A stretch of DNA of 9,261 nucleotides, from the NCBI GenBank assembly GCA_014376425.1, contig JACMRO010000349.1:1-9261 (forward strand), in the 5' to 3' direction. A program made the position numbers and the translations under genes. Of this stretch, positions 1 through 6,544 are shown one piece after another. The stretch comes from Rubritepida sp. (lineage in GTDB: Bacteria > Pseudomonadota > Alphaproteobacteria > Acetobacterales > Acetobacteraceae). The notes under the pieces were generated by a model, which ran no database searches, was not told where the DNA came from, and was given only the letters and a program-made list of their open reading frames with translations. Positions within the stretch are counted from its first letter, which is position 1; each line of letters begins with the position of its first letter.

Positions 1-89
1 AGCCCCAGCGTCACGCCCGGCGCCGCCCAGGCGCGTGCCAGCGCAGCACCCAGCCCGCGTGAGGCGCCGGAGATCACCACATGGGTCAT
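1..89 (-). CDS. SDR-family NAD(P)-dependent oxidoreductase, N-terminal fragment
   Basis: Only the first 29 codons are in the window; the gene runs off the left edge. The reading starts MTHVVISGASRGLGAALARA, which contains the SDR nucleotide-binding glycine pattern (S/T-G-x3-G-x-G) at residues 7-14, preceded by a short hydrophobic beta strand. This is the usual start of a Rossmann-fold short-chain dehydrogenase/reductase. Substrate cannot be inferred from so little. The start codon lies 31 bases downstream of the kpsC-like stop on the same strand, so the two are probably co-transcribed. No good Shine-Dalgarno is visible before the ATG. SDR proteins near capsule genes often act in sugar metabolism, but that is inference from position only. 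Confidence 0.75.
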   Translation of the reverse strand, partial: MTHVVISGASRGLGAALARAWAAPGVTLG

Positions 90-120
90 AATGGCTGCCA
101 GGACTTGGGAAATGGGTCGT

Positions 121-1560
121 TCATCGACGCAGCACGCCCCAATGCCGCGCGGCGCGCAACAGCCCGCCCTGCAGCTTCCACCACAGCACATAGCCCCGCC
201 GGGCAGGGCTGAGCGGCGGCCAGAGCGCCGGCTCGGCCAGCCGTCGCAGCAGCACCTCGGGTGGGCAGGGCAGTCGCGTCACCGGATCCTGGTAGCGGGG
301 GTAGAGCAGGAGCGTTCCGGCAACCAGCTCGTCCAGCGTCAGCGGCCGGCCGCGGCGGGGCGGTGGGTGGCGGTCGTCGGTCAGCCCCCAGCCGGCGTAG
401 AACGGCATGCCCCAGCAGGTGACAGGCACGCCGCGCAACAGCGCCTCGAAGCCGGCCAGGCTCGTCATGGTGTGCAGCCCGCTCACCTGGGCCAGCAGCA
501 CACCGATGTTGCCGCCCTCGATCACCAGGTCGGCCCAGCGCCTGGCGTCACGCATGGGGAGATAGCCGCGGCGATAGCCGGTCTGCACATCGGGGTGCGG
601 TTTGTAGATGATGAAGGCGTCGGGATCGGCGGCCCGTACGGCGGCCAGCAGCGCCGCATTGGTCCGCACCGCCCCGGCGCCATGGCGGATCGAGGCGTCA
701 TCCTCGACCTGGCCGATCGCCAGGATGCGGCGACGGCCAGCGGTGGCGGGCAGCGCCACATCGCCGGGCAGGTTGTATTTGGTGATGTTGCGCGTGGTGA
801 TCGCCCGGCGCAGCGCGGCCGCCCGGGCCAAGTGGGGGGCGAAGTCGGTCTGCGCCAGGATGCGCTCCAGCCGCGAGGGCCGCCGTGGGTCGTAATGGAT
901 GCCCTCGGCATCGACCGCCAGCGACGCGGCCGGAGCGAAGTTCACGCCGAGGCCGATCGAGCGGATGAAGCCGTCCTCGACTCGCCAGACCCGGTCCATC
1001 GCGTCCAGCTCCGGCGACAGCGCCGATGCCCAGGCAAGAATGACGCCCTCCGCCGCCAGCGCCTGCGCCGCGGTACCGGCGAAAGGCGCATGCCCGTCGC
1101 CATGGCCGAAGGCGGTGGCAATGGCGGCGCGCTTCCATCCGGCCATGCCGAGAAAGCTGCCGATGCGACGATTTTCGGCCTCCGTCGCGCGCCACAGCGC
1201 CAGGACCCCAATGGCGTCCAGCGCGGTGCAGGGCATGCCGGTGAAGGGATCGGCGAAGCGGGTCCAGGGCAGGGCGGCCAGCAGGCCAGGCGGTGCGGGG
1301 GTGCCGAAGGCCGCCAGCCAGGCCTGCGCGACCGGGCTGGCCGGCAGTGCCCCCGGCGCCGGCGGCAGGGCAGTCGCGACCAGCGCCAAGGGTCGCCGCT
1401 GCCCGTTGAAACCCGGCGCCAGCCATTCCCCTTCGTCCCAGGTATCCAGCCGCGCTGCGGCCCCTGCCGCATCCACCAGGGTGAAGTCGGGCAGGAAGGC
1501 CGCGGCATGCGGGCAAGATGCGGTCAGGGCGGCTGCCACGAGGAGCGGCGGTCTCTTCAT
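121..1560 (-). CDS. kpsC: KpsC-type capsule polysaccharide glycosyltransferase (probable beta-Kdo transferase), single module
   Basis: The protein of 479 residues carries the hallmarks of KpsC: RVEDGFIRSIGLG (193-205), QVEDDASI (284-291), YKPHPDV (319-325), TMTSLAGFEALLRG (364-377) and PFYAGWGLT (386-394). KpsC acts in the cytoplasm and adds beta-Kdo residues to the lipid-linked linker at the reducing end of ABC-exported capsules. E. coli KpsC is about 675 residues with two glycosyltransferase modules. Here only one is present. The stretch around 104-143 (DPFTG, NRR, GWKR) looks like the region leading into the C-terminal module, and about 100 poorly recognisable residues lie before it. ATG 1560 is chosen because GGAAG lies 7 bases upstream. 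The longer reading, from 1683, would overlap the divergent lipoprotein gene and adds 41 residues without family character. It is divergent from the export operon. Confidence 0.88.
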   Translation of the reverse strand: MKRPPLLVAAALTASCPHAAAFLPDFTLVDAAGAAARLDTWDEGEWLAPGFNGQRRPLALVATALPPAPGALPASPVAQAWLAAFGTPAPPGLLAALPWTRFADPFTGMPCTALDAIGVLALWRATEAENRRIGSFLGMAGWKRAAIATAFGHGDGHAPFAGTAAQALAAEGVILAWASALSPELDAMDRVWRVEDGFIRSIGLGVNFAPAASLAVDAEGIHYDPRRPSRLERILAQTDFAPHLARAAALRRAITTRNITKYNLPGDVALPATAGRRRILAIGQVEDDASIRHGAGAVRTNAALLAAVRAADPDAFIIYKPHPDVQTGYRRGYLPMRDARRWADLVIEGGNIGVLLAQVSGLHTMTSLAGFEALLRGVPVTCWGMPFYAGWGLTDDRHPPPRRGRPLTLDELVAGTLLLYPRYQDPVTRLPCPPEVLLRRLAEPALWPPLSPARRGYVLWWKLQGGLLRAARHWGVLRR

Positions 1561-1563
1561 GTC

Positions 1564-1590
1564 GTGACTTCCACGATAACCATCTATAAG
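1564..1590 (+). promoter_or_regulatory. Possible sigma70-type promoter for the export operon
   Basis: TATAAG at 1585-1590 matches 5 of 6 bases of the -10 consensus in an otherwise GC-rich region. GTGACT at 1564-1569 matches 4 of 6 of the -35 consensus. The spacer is 15 bases, shorter than the usual 17, so this is tentative. It would place the transcript start near 1597 and give a leader of about 40 bases. The same AT-rich patch read on the minus strand gives TATAGA, which could serve kpsC, but no convincing -35 is seen at the right distance. Confidence 0.3.
1568..1572 (-). promoter_or_regulatory. Ribosome binding site of kpsC
   Basis: On the minus strand GGAAG is followed by 7 bases and then ATG at 1560. 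It decides between this start and the upstream in-frame ATG at 1683. Confidence 0.55.
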
Positions 1591-1617
1591 GGCCGGGCGG
1601 GCTAAACCAGCCCGGTC
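1591..1617 (+). repeat. GC-rich inverted repeat in the leader of the export operon
   Basis: Two overlapping pairings exist. One is a 6-bp stem, CGGGCT (1598-1603) with AGCCCG (1609-1614), loop AAACC. The alternative is an 8-bp stem with one G-U pair, 1591-1598 with 1610-1617, and an 11-base loop. No T run follows, so it does not look like an intrinsic terminator. It lies between the possible promoter and the lipoprotein start, so it could be an operator or a leader hairpin. Function is unknown. Confidence 0.45.
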
Positions 1618-1624
1618 AGGAACG

Positions 1625-1630
1625 AGGTGA
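1625..1630 (+). promoter_or_regulatory. Ribosome binding site of the lipoprotein gene
   Basis: AGGTGA lies 7 bases before ATG 1638. It supports that ATG over the adjacent in-frame TTG at 1635. Confidence 0.6.
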
Positions 1631-1637
1631 GAGCTTG

Positions 1638-2030
1638 ATGGCGATCCGGCCCCTTTGCGCGGTTCTTGCAGCATGCCTGTCACTGGCCGGCTGCGCCGAC
1701 TACCTGCCCGACATGTCAGGCATCACATCGGGCCTGTCCGCGGCCATGGTGCCGCCGCCGGTGGGCAGCGCGCCTCCGCCGCCCGTGGCGTCGCTCGACC
1801 CGTTGTCGCAATTCGCGCTGGCCAGCGGCCCGGGGGCCGAGGGGACCGTGGCGGTGGCCGGTGGTGCGGTGGAGCGCGCGCGCGTCGTGCGGGCCTACAA
1901 CGCAGCCAGCGGGCGGCAATGCCGCGAGATCGTCTTCGGCAGCGGCATGGGCGAACGGGCGCAGCTGGTGTGTGGGGACGCGCATGGCTTCCAGATGGCC
2001 CCGCCGCTGCTGCGCGGCGCGGCGCGATAG
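1638..2030 (+). CDS. Small outer-membrane lipoprotein at the head of the capsule export operon
   Basis: A 130-residue protein with a lipoprotein signal: MAIR, a hydrophobic stretch, then lipobox L-A-G-C at 16-19. Cys19 would be the lipidated residue. Residue +2 is Ala rather than Asp, which favours sorting to the outer membrane by the usual rule. The mature protein has a proline-rich low-complexity linker (about 39-50) and then a compact C-terminal part (about 80-130) with two cysteines, Cys95 and Cys112, which might form a disulfide. The motif RAYNAASGRQCRE (85-97) resembles a C-terminal pattern seen in some small surface-antigen-like envelope proteins; this is weak recognition, not an assignment. 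ATG 1638 follows a good Shine-Dalgarno. The stop is 2 bases before the first possible kpsM start, so expression is probably coupled to the exporter. Function is not known; an accessory of the outer-membrane export stage is inferred from position. Confidence 0.8.
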   Translation: MAIRPLCAVLAACLSLAGCADYLPDMSGITSGLSAAMVPPPVGSAPPPPVASLDPLSQFALASGPGAEGTVAVAGGAVERARVVRAYNAASGRQCREIVFGSGMGERAQLVCGDAHGFQMAPPLLRGAAR

Positions 2031-2032
2031 GC

Positions 2033-2878
2033 ATGGACGGGTCGCTGCCGGGGCAGGACCGCGCGTTACGCCCGCCGGGCTTGGCGCAGCCCGTGGGCAG
2101 CCGGTTGATGGCCGCGCTGCGGGTGCAGCTGGTGGTGCTGGGCGCTGTGATGATGCGGGAAATCCATACCCGCTTCGGCCGGCACAACATGGGCTACATG
2201 TGGTTGTTCTTCGAGCCGATGATCCTGGGCGGCTGCATCGCCATGGTCCATTATATCTCGGGCCACGGCCTGCCCGGCGGGCTGGACATACTGTCCTTCT
2301 ACGTCGTCGGCTACACGCCGTATTACCTGTTCCGCTCGATCCTCAACCGGGCGGCGACCGCGTTGCTGGCGAACGCTCCGATCTTCTACCACCGCCAGGT
2401 CACGTTCCTGGACGTGATGGTGGCGCGTAACCTGCTGGACTGCGCCGCGGTAATGATCGCGGTGCTGGTGATGCTGGCTTTGATCGGCGCCATCCGCGAC
2501 GTCTGGCCGGTCGACCTGGTCTGGATCGCGTTCGGCATCGCGACGATAGCGCTGTTCTGCCACGGCCTGTCGCTGATGGTCGTGGCGGCGACCATCTTCG
2601 GTGTTGAGACGGTGGATCGAGTGGTGCATCCGCTGACCTATCTCACCATTCCGCTCACCGGCGCCTTCTACATGGTGTGGTGGTTCCCCGCCGAGCTCCA
2701 GGAATGGATGCTGCTGGTGCCGTCGGTGCACATGTTCGAGATCATCCGGGAGGGGCAGTTCGGCCCAGTGGTCCCTTACCACTACGATATCCCCTACATC
2801 CTGGTCTCCTGCGCCGTCACGAACGTGCTGGGGATGCTGGCACTGCGCGTGGCCAAGCGCCGCATCGAATTCACTTGA
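2033..2878 (+). CDS. kpsM: Capsule polysaccharide ABC transporter, permease KpsM (ABC-2 family)
   Basis: Integral inner-membrane subunit that, with KpsT, exports the lipid-linked capsular polysaccharide. Numbered from ATG 2033 (281 residues), the conserved KpsM motif REIHTRFGRHNMGYMW lies at 42-57 and leads into a conserved EP before the first membrane segment. About six hydrophobic segments follow, near 53-75, 84-103, 135-154, 161-189, 198-218 and 251-271, typical of ABC-2 permeases. PSVHMFEIIREG (230-241) matches the conserved P-x-VH-x-x-E-x-x-RE region late in the family. Two starts are possible. ATG 2033 begins 2 bases after the lipoprotein stop and suits translational coupling. ATG 2108 gives 256 residues, nearer the length of E. 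coli KpsM (258). Neither has a strong Shine-Dalgarno. The family call does not depend on the start. Confidence 0.92.
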   Translation: MDGSLPGQDRALRPPGLAQPVGSRLMAALRVQLVVLGAVMMREIHTRFGRHNMGYMWLFFEPMILGGCIAMVHYISGHGLPGGLDILSFYVVGYTPYYLFRSILNRAATALLANAPIFYHRQVTFLDVMVARNLLDCAAVMIAVLVMLALIGAIRDVWPVDLVWIAFGIATIALFCHGLSLMVVAATIFGVETVDRVVHPLTYLTIPLTGAFYMVWWFPAELQEWMLLVPSVHMFEIIREGQFGPVVPYHYDIPYILVSCAVTNVLGMLALRVAKRRIEFT

Positions 2879-2887
2879 TCCTGACCC

Positions 2888-3535
2888 ATGCTGGAACTGC
2901 GCAACCTTTGGAAAAGCTACGACGCGCATGGCCGGCAGAAGCATGTGCTGCGCGGCCTGAACGCCACTTTCATGCGTGGCGACGCGGTCGGCATACTGGG
3001 CCGCAACGGGGCGGGAAAATCGACGCTCATCCGCATGATGGCGGGGATCGAACCGCCGACCGGTGGCGAGGTCATCCGCTCGATGAGCGTGTCCTGGCCG
3101 CTGGGCTTCGGCGGCGCGGTGCATGGTTCGATCACGGGGGCCGACAATTGCCGTTTCATCGCGCGAATCTACGGCAAGCCGGCCGGCTGGGTGGAGAGCT
3201 TCGTCGAGGAGTTCGCCGAGTTGGGCGAGTATTTCCGCCTGCCGGTAAAGACCTACTCCTCGGGCATGAGCAGCCGGCTCGCCTTCGGCCTGAGCATGGC
3301 GATCGACTTCGACTGCTACCTGGTGGACGAGGTGATCGCGGTCGGCGACGCCCGCTTCACCGAGCGATGCCGCATCATGCTGGAGGAGCGCCGCCGCCGC
3401 AGCGCCCTGCTCATGGTCAGCCATCAGGGCGAATTGCTGCGCGCCTTCTGCACCACCGCCGCCATCCTGCACGAAGGGAGGCTGACGTTTCATGAAGATC
3501 TGGACCAGGCTATCGCCACCTACCAAGCCCTATGA
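2888..3535 (+). CDS. kpsT: Capsule polysaccharide ABC transporter, ATP-binding protein KpsT
   Basis: Cytoplasmic ATPase that powers KpsM; 215 residues, close to E. coli KpsT. All ABC motifs are present: Walker A GRNGAGKST (38-46, Lys44), the KpsT-type signature YSSGM (123-127) in place of the general LSGGQ, Walker B CYLVDE (143-148, Glu148 catalytic), and the switch histidine His179 in VSHQ. The segment SWPLGF (69-74) followed by GSITGADN (80-87), and VIAVGDARF (149-157) after Walker B, are characteristic of the KpsT/Wzm-partner subfamily. There is no C-terminal carbohydrate-binding domain like that of O-antigen Wzt proteins, which fits capsule-type export. The gene starts 9 bases after the kpsM stop without a clear Shine-Dalgarno, suggesting coupling. 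Its last 44 bases overlap kpsE. Confidence 0.95.
   Translation: MLELRNLWKSYDAHGRQKHVLRGLNATFMRGDAVGILGRNGAGKSTLIRMMAGIEPPTGGEVIRSMSVSWPLGFGGAVHGSITGADNCRFIARIYGKPAGWVESFVEEFAELGEYFRLPVKTYSSGMSSRLAFGLSMAIDFDCYLVDEVIAVGDARFTERCRIMLEERRRRSALLMVSHQGELLRAFCTTAAILHEGRLTFHEDLDQAIATYQAL
3474..3481 (+). promoter_or_regulatory. Strong ribosome binding site of kpsE inside kpsT
   Basis: AAGGGAGG lies 10 bases before ATG 3492, within the kpsT coding sequence. It supports the upstream kpsE start and hence a real 44-base overlap and the long N-terminus of KpsE, rather than a later in-frame GTG near 3591. Confidence 0.6.
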
Positions 3536-4739
3536 GGCGCTGACCACAGGCGCGCTACCGGCGACGAGGCGCGAGCCGGGTGGCCCGCTGGTGCTGCCGG
3601 GCTTTGGCGGCATCGGCCGGCCGCCGCCCAGCGTGCGCCAGCGGGTGGGGAACTTCTTCACCCGCAGGCCGTATTTCTGGGCGGTGATCCTGCCGACCAT
3701 CCTGGCGGCGGTGTATTTCGTGGGCGTGGCCACGCCGCAATACGTGTCGGAAAGTCGCTACCTGGTGCGGGCGCGGCAGCAATCCTCGCAATCCATCCTG
3801 GGCGAGGCGCTGAACAATGCCGGCTTCCGCGCCGCGTCCGAGGATGCGGTGGCGGTGCGCGACTTCCTGATGAGCCACGACGCCATCGCGGCGTTGCGTC
3901 AACAGCACGACCTGGTCGCCATCTTCCGCCGGCCAGAGGCCGATGCATGGGCGCGGTTATGGTTCAGCGACCCGCCGACGGAACGACTGCTGGATTACTA
4001 CCGCAGCATGGTCACCGCCACCATCGACGCGCAGAGCGGCATCACCGAGCTGCGGGTTCGGAGCTTCCGCCCGCAGGACAGCCTGGAGATGAACCGCGCG
4101 CTGCTGGCGCTGGGCGAGGCGCTGGTGAACCGCCTCAACCAGCGCATTGCGCAAGACACGGTGGAGGGCGCGCGCCGCGAGGTCGCCCGCGGCGAGGAAC
4201 GGGTCGCGGCGGCGACACGGGCGATCTCGGCCTTCCGGGAGCGTGAGCAGGCGCTGGACCCGTCACGCTCGGCCACCATCGCGGTCGAAACCATTGGCAG
4301 GCTGGAAAACACGCTGGCCACCACGCGCGCCGATTTGCAGGCGCTGAGCGCCTTCGCGCGGCCGAACAACCCGCAGGTCCAGAACCTGCAAAGCCGCATC
4401 CAGGCGCTGCAGACGCAGATCGCCGAGGAGCGCCGGCGCAGCACCGCGACCGGCCCGAGCGAGGGCTTCACCTTGCAGATCGCCGCCTATGAGCGGTTGC
4501 GCATGGAGGCCGAGTTCGGCGGGCGGCAACTGACCTCGGCTACCGCTGGGCTGGAGCGCGCCATGGCCGACGCCCAGCGCCAGCAACTCTATTTGCAACG
4601 GGTGGTGGAACCCAACCTGGCCGAACACTACCGCTACCCGAAGCGCTTCACCTCTGTAATCTATGTGTTCGTGGGCCTTTCGGTATTGTATGGACTGGTC
4701 TGGTTGATGGTGGCGGGGGTCAAAGAGCATGCGGCTTGA
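3492..4739 (+). CDS. kpsE: Capsule export inner-membrane adaptor KpsE (polysaccharide co-polymerase type)
   Basis: A 415-residue protein with the topology of KpsE/BexC/CtrB co-polymerase proteins: cytoplasmic N-terminus, first membrane segment about 62-80, long periplasmic region, second membrane segment about 386-410 and a very short C-terminal tail. The region just after the first membrane segment (PQYVSESRYLVR, 82-93) is typical of the family. Residues about 195-375 are rich in Ala, Arg, Glu and Gln and are predicted to form long alpha-helical or coiled-coil hairpins, apart from a short PNNPQV break (291-296). The proline motif before the second membrane segment (VEPNLAEHYRYPKR, 372-385) is the co-polymerase signature region. 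KpsE links the KpsMT transporter to KpsD. The first 60 residues form a Pro/Gly-rich cytoplasmic extension longer than that of E. coli KpsE (382 residues in total). It overlaps kpsT by 44 bases and kpsD by 11. Confidence 0.92.
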   Translation: MKIWTRLSPPTKPYEALTTGALPATRREPGGPLVLPGFGGIGRPPPSVRQRVGNFFTRRPYFWAVILPTILAAVYFVGVATPQYVSESRYLVRARQQSSQSILGEALNNAGFRAASEDAVAVRDFLMSHDAIAALRQQHDLVAIFRRPEADAWARLWFSDPPTERLLDYYRSMVTATIDAQSGITELRVRSFRPQDSLEMNRALLALGEALVNRLNQRIAQDTVEGARREVARGEERVAAATRAISAFREREQALDPSRSATIAVETIGRLENTLATTRADLQALSAFARPNNPQVQNLQSRIQALQTQIAEERRRSTATGPSEGFTLQIAAYERLRMEAEFGGRQLTSATAGLERAMADAQRQQLYLQRVVEPNLAEHYRYPKRFTSVIYVFVGLSVLYGLVWLMVAGVKEHAA

Positions 4740-6456
4740 TGGGGTGGCGCTTGCGGCGCTTTTGACGCTGGCGGTCCCGGTCTGGGCTCAGCCGCAAGGT
4801 ATCGTTCCGGCGCAGCCTGGCGGGCTGGTGGGCTTCGGCGCCAATGCCCAGCCGGTGGCGCCCAGCCGCGCCGTGGGCGGCGGCCGTGCGACCAGCCGCG
4901 TGGGCGACGCGACCGAGGCGGAGGCAGGCGCCCAGGCCGTGGCGCCGCTGGGCGAGCCAAACCGGCCTGGCGGCACGGCCACCGCCGTCTTCGGCGCCAG
5001 CCTCTTCACGCGTGAGGCGGCGGCGACGTCGGATGCGCCCAACCCCAACTACATCATCACCCCGGGCGACCGTGTGTCCGTCCGCGTCTGGGGCGCCGTC
5101 GAATCCGAGGTTACTGGCGTGGTCGACAGCGCGGGCATGCTGTTCCTGCCGCAGATCGGCCCGGTGCGGCTGGCCGGCACCCGCGCGGGCGACGTGCAGC
5201 GCGTCGTCGAAGGGGAGGTGCGCCGCATCTACACCCAGCAGGTGCAGGTCTATGCCGTCCTGCTGTCGACCCAGCGCATCGGCGTGTTCGTCACCGGCTA
5301 TGTCCGCACGCCAGGCCGCTTCGGCGGCAGCGCGGCGGATAGCGTCATCGATTTCCTGGTACGCGCCGGCGGGGTGGACCCGGCGCGCGGCAGCTACCGC
5401 GACATTCAGCTGCGGCGTGGCGGCGGTACGGTGGTCACCATCGACCTGTACCGCTTCCTGATCGACGGCAGGCTGCCGCCCATTCGCCTGCAGGAAGGCG
5501 ACACGCTGGTGGTGGGGCAGCAGCGCGCCGTCGTCGGCGCAGATGGCGCGGTGCGCAACAACTACCTGTTCGAGGTGCCTGGCCGGGTGATGACCGGGCG
5601 CGAGCTGACCGAACTCGCCCGGCCGCTGCCAAGCGCGACCAACGCGATCATCCAGGGCTCGCGCGATGGCCGGCCGTTCAGCCGCTATGTCTCGCTGCCC
5701 GAGCTGCAATCGGCCACGATGGGCGACCAGGACACCGTAAGCTTCATTACCGACGCGCCGGCCCGCACCATCCGCGTGACCGTCGAGGGCAGCCGCATCG
5801 GGCCTTCCGTGCTGGTCGCCGACCGTGATGCGCAGCTGTGCAACCTGCTGGACCATGTGGCGGTGGACCCGGCGCTGGCTAACACCCAGGGCGTGTTCCT
5901 GCTGCGGCCGCGCGTCGCCGCGCAGCAGCAGCGCACCATGGAGGAATCGCTGGACCGGCTGGAGCGGCAGCTCTTCCTGGCGACCAGCCAGACGACCGGC
6001 GTTGCCGCCATCCGCACCGCCGAGGCGCAGCTGGTAAGCCAGTATATCGCCCGTGGTCGGCGTACCCGGCCTGACGGGCTGCTGGTGGTGCTGGATCAGA
6101 ATGGCGTCTGCGCGCCGGTGCGGCTGGAGGATGGCGACGTCATCGTCATTCCCGAACGCAGCCAGACTGTGCTGGTGAGCGGTGAGGTCAACGCGCCGCG
6201 TGCCATCCTGTTCCAGCCCAATCTGCGGGTGGCCGATTACGTGCGGCAGGCCGGCGGCTACGCGCCGCGCGGCTCGACCAGCACGATGATGGTCCGCCGT
6301 GCGAGCGGCGAGCTGGTGCTGGATTTGAACCAGGTGCCGCGGCCGGGCGACGAACTGATCGCGCTGCCGCGGCTGGACCCGCGCTACCTGCAGCTGCTGA
6401 CGGACTTCACCCAGGTGGCGTTCCAGATCGCGTTCGCAGCCCGGGCGGTGCGCTGA
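4729..6456 (+). CDS. kpsD: Capsule polysaccharide export protein KpsD (OPX family, SLBB domains)
   Basis: A 575-residue exported protein similar in length to E. coli KpsD (558). A signal peptide covers residues 1-20, with probable cleavage after VWA; there is no lipobox. A low-complexity Ala/Gly/Pro linker (about 21-100) precedes the polysaccharide export domain, which opens with NPNYIITPGDRVSVRVWG (105-122). Three SLBB-like repeats follow, near 184-260 (VFVTGYVRTPGRF), 348-395, and 480-530 (VLVSGEVNAPRAILF, then DYVRQAGGYAPRG). The C-terminal tail after about 555 is mildly hydrophobic. OPX proteins form the periplasmic and outer-membrane exit path and contact KpsE. The start is supported by GGGGGT 8 bases upstream and an 11-base overlap with kpsE. 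It closes the operon; no hairpin with a T run is seen after it. Confidence 0.93.
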   Translation: MRLDGVALAALLTLAVPVWAQPQGIVPAQPGGLVGFGANAQPVAPSRAVGGGRATSRVGDATEAEAGAQAVAPLGEPNRPGGTATAVFGASLFTREAAATSDAPNPNYIITPGDRVSVRVWGAVESEVTGVVDSAGMLFLPQIGPVRLAGTRAGDVQRVVEGEVRRIYTQQVQVYAVLLSTQRIGVFVTGYVRTPGRFGGSAADSVIDFLVRAGGVDPARGSYRDIQLRRGGGTVVTIDLYRFLIDGRLPPIRLQEGDTLVVGQQRAVVGADGAVRNNYLFEVPGRVMTGRELTELARPLPSATNAIIQGSRDGRPFSRYVSLPELQSATMGDQDTVSFITDAPARTIRVTVEGSRIGPSVLVADRDAQLCNLLDHVAVDPALANTQGVFLLRPRVAAQQQRTMEESLDRLERQLFLATSQTTGVAAIRTAEAQLVSQYIARGRRTRPDGLLVVLDQNGVCAPVRLEDGDVIVIPERSQTVLVSGEVNAPRAILFQPNLRVADYVRQAGGYAPRGSTSTMMVRRASGELVLDLNQVPRPGDELIALPRLDPRYLQLLTDFTQVAFQIAFAARAVR

Positions 6457-6466
6457 GCGGATGAAG

Positions 6467-6484
6467 CGTCACCGAATACGTCAC
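6467..6484 (+). repeat. Short direct repeat CGTCAC in the gap after kpsD
   Basis: CGTCAC occurs at 6467-6472 and again at 6479-6484, a 12-base period, just before a locally AT-rich stretch (about 6487-6512) that could hold a promoter for the permease gene. It could be a tandem transcription factor site or chance. The period of 12 does not match the 11-base period of a Pho box. The rest of this 88-base gap shows no convincing terminator. Confidence 0.3.
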
Positions 6485-6544
6485 GGCGAAAAAGCGATTA
6501 ACTGAATTCATACGGACCCCGGAGCGACCCCACGGCTGCGCGCG

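Noticed and set aside
91..1605. A long plus-strand open frame (504 codons) opposite the kpsC-like gene.
   Set aside because: It is antisense to a gene with clear family motifs, is rich in Arg, Gly and Gln as GC-rich shadow frames are, and has no recognisable domain.
1561..1683. Upstream extension of kpsC to ATG 1683.
   Set aside because: It would overlap the start of the divergent lipoprotein gene and remove the intergenic region. A good Shine-Dalgarno supports ATG 1560 instead.
1655..2032. Extension of the kpsM frame upstream through the lipoprotein gene.
   Set aside because: The translation there is Arg/Gly-rich with no family similarity, and the lipoprotein frame has a Shine-Dalgarno, signal peptide and lipobox.
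2066..3526. A 486-codon minus-strand open frame across kpsM and kpsT.
   Set aside because: His-, Arg- and Gln-rich shadow of two well-supported genes; no domain or ribosome binding site recognised.
4720..5856. A 378-codon minus-strand open frame opposite kpsD.
   Set aside because: Shadow of the GC-rich kpsD sequence, with low-complexity composition.
6467..6484. A Pho box upstream of the permease gene.
   Set aside because: The half-sites are 12 bases apart rather than 11 and lack the CTGTCA core.
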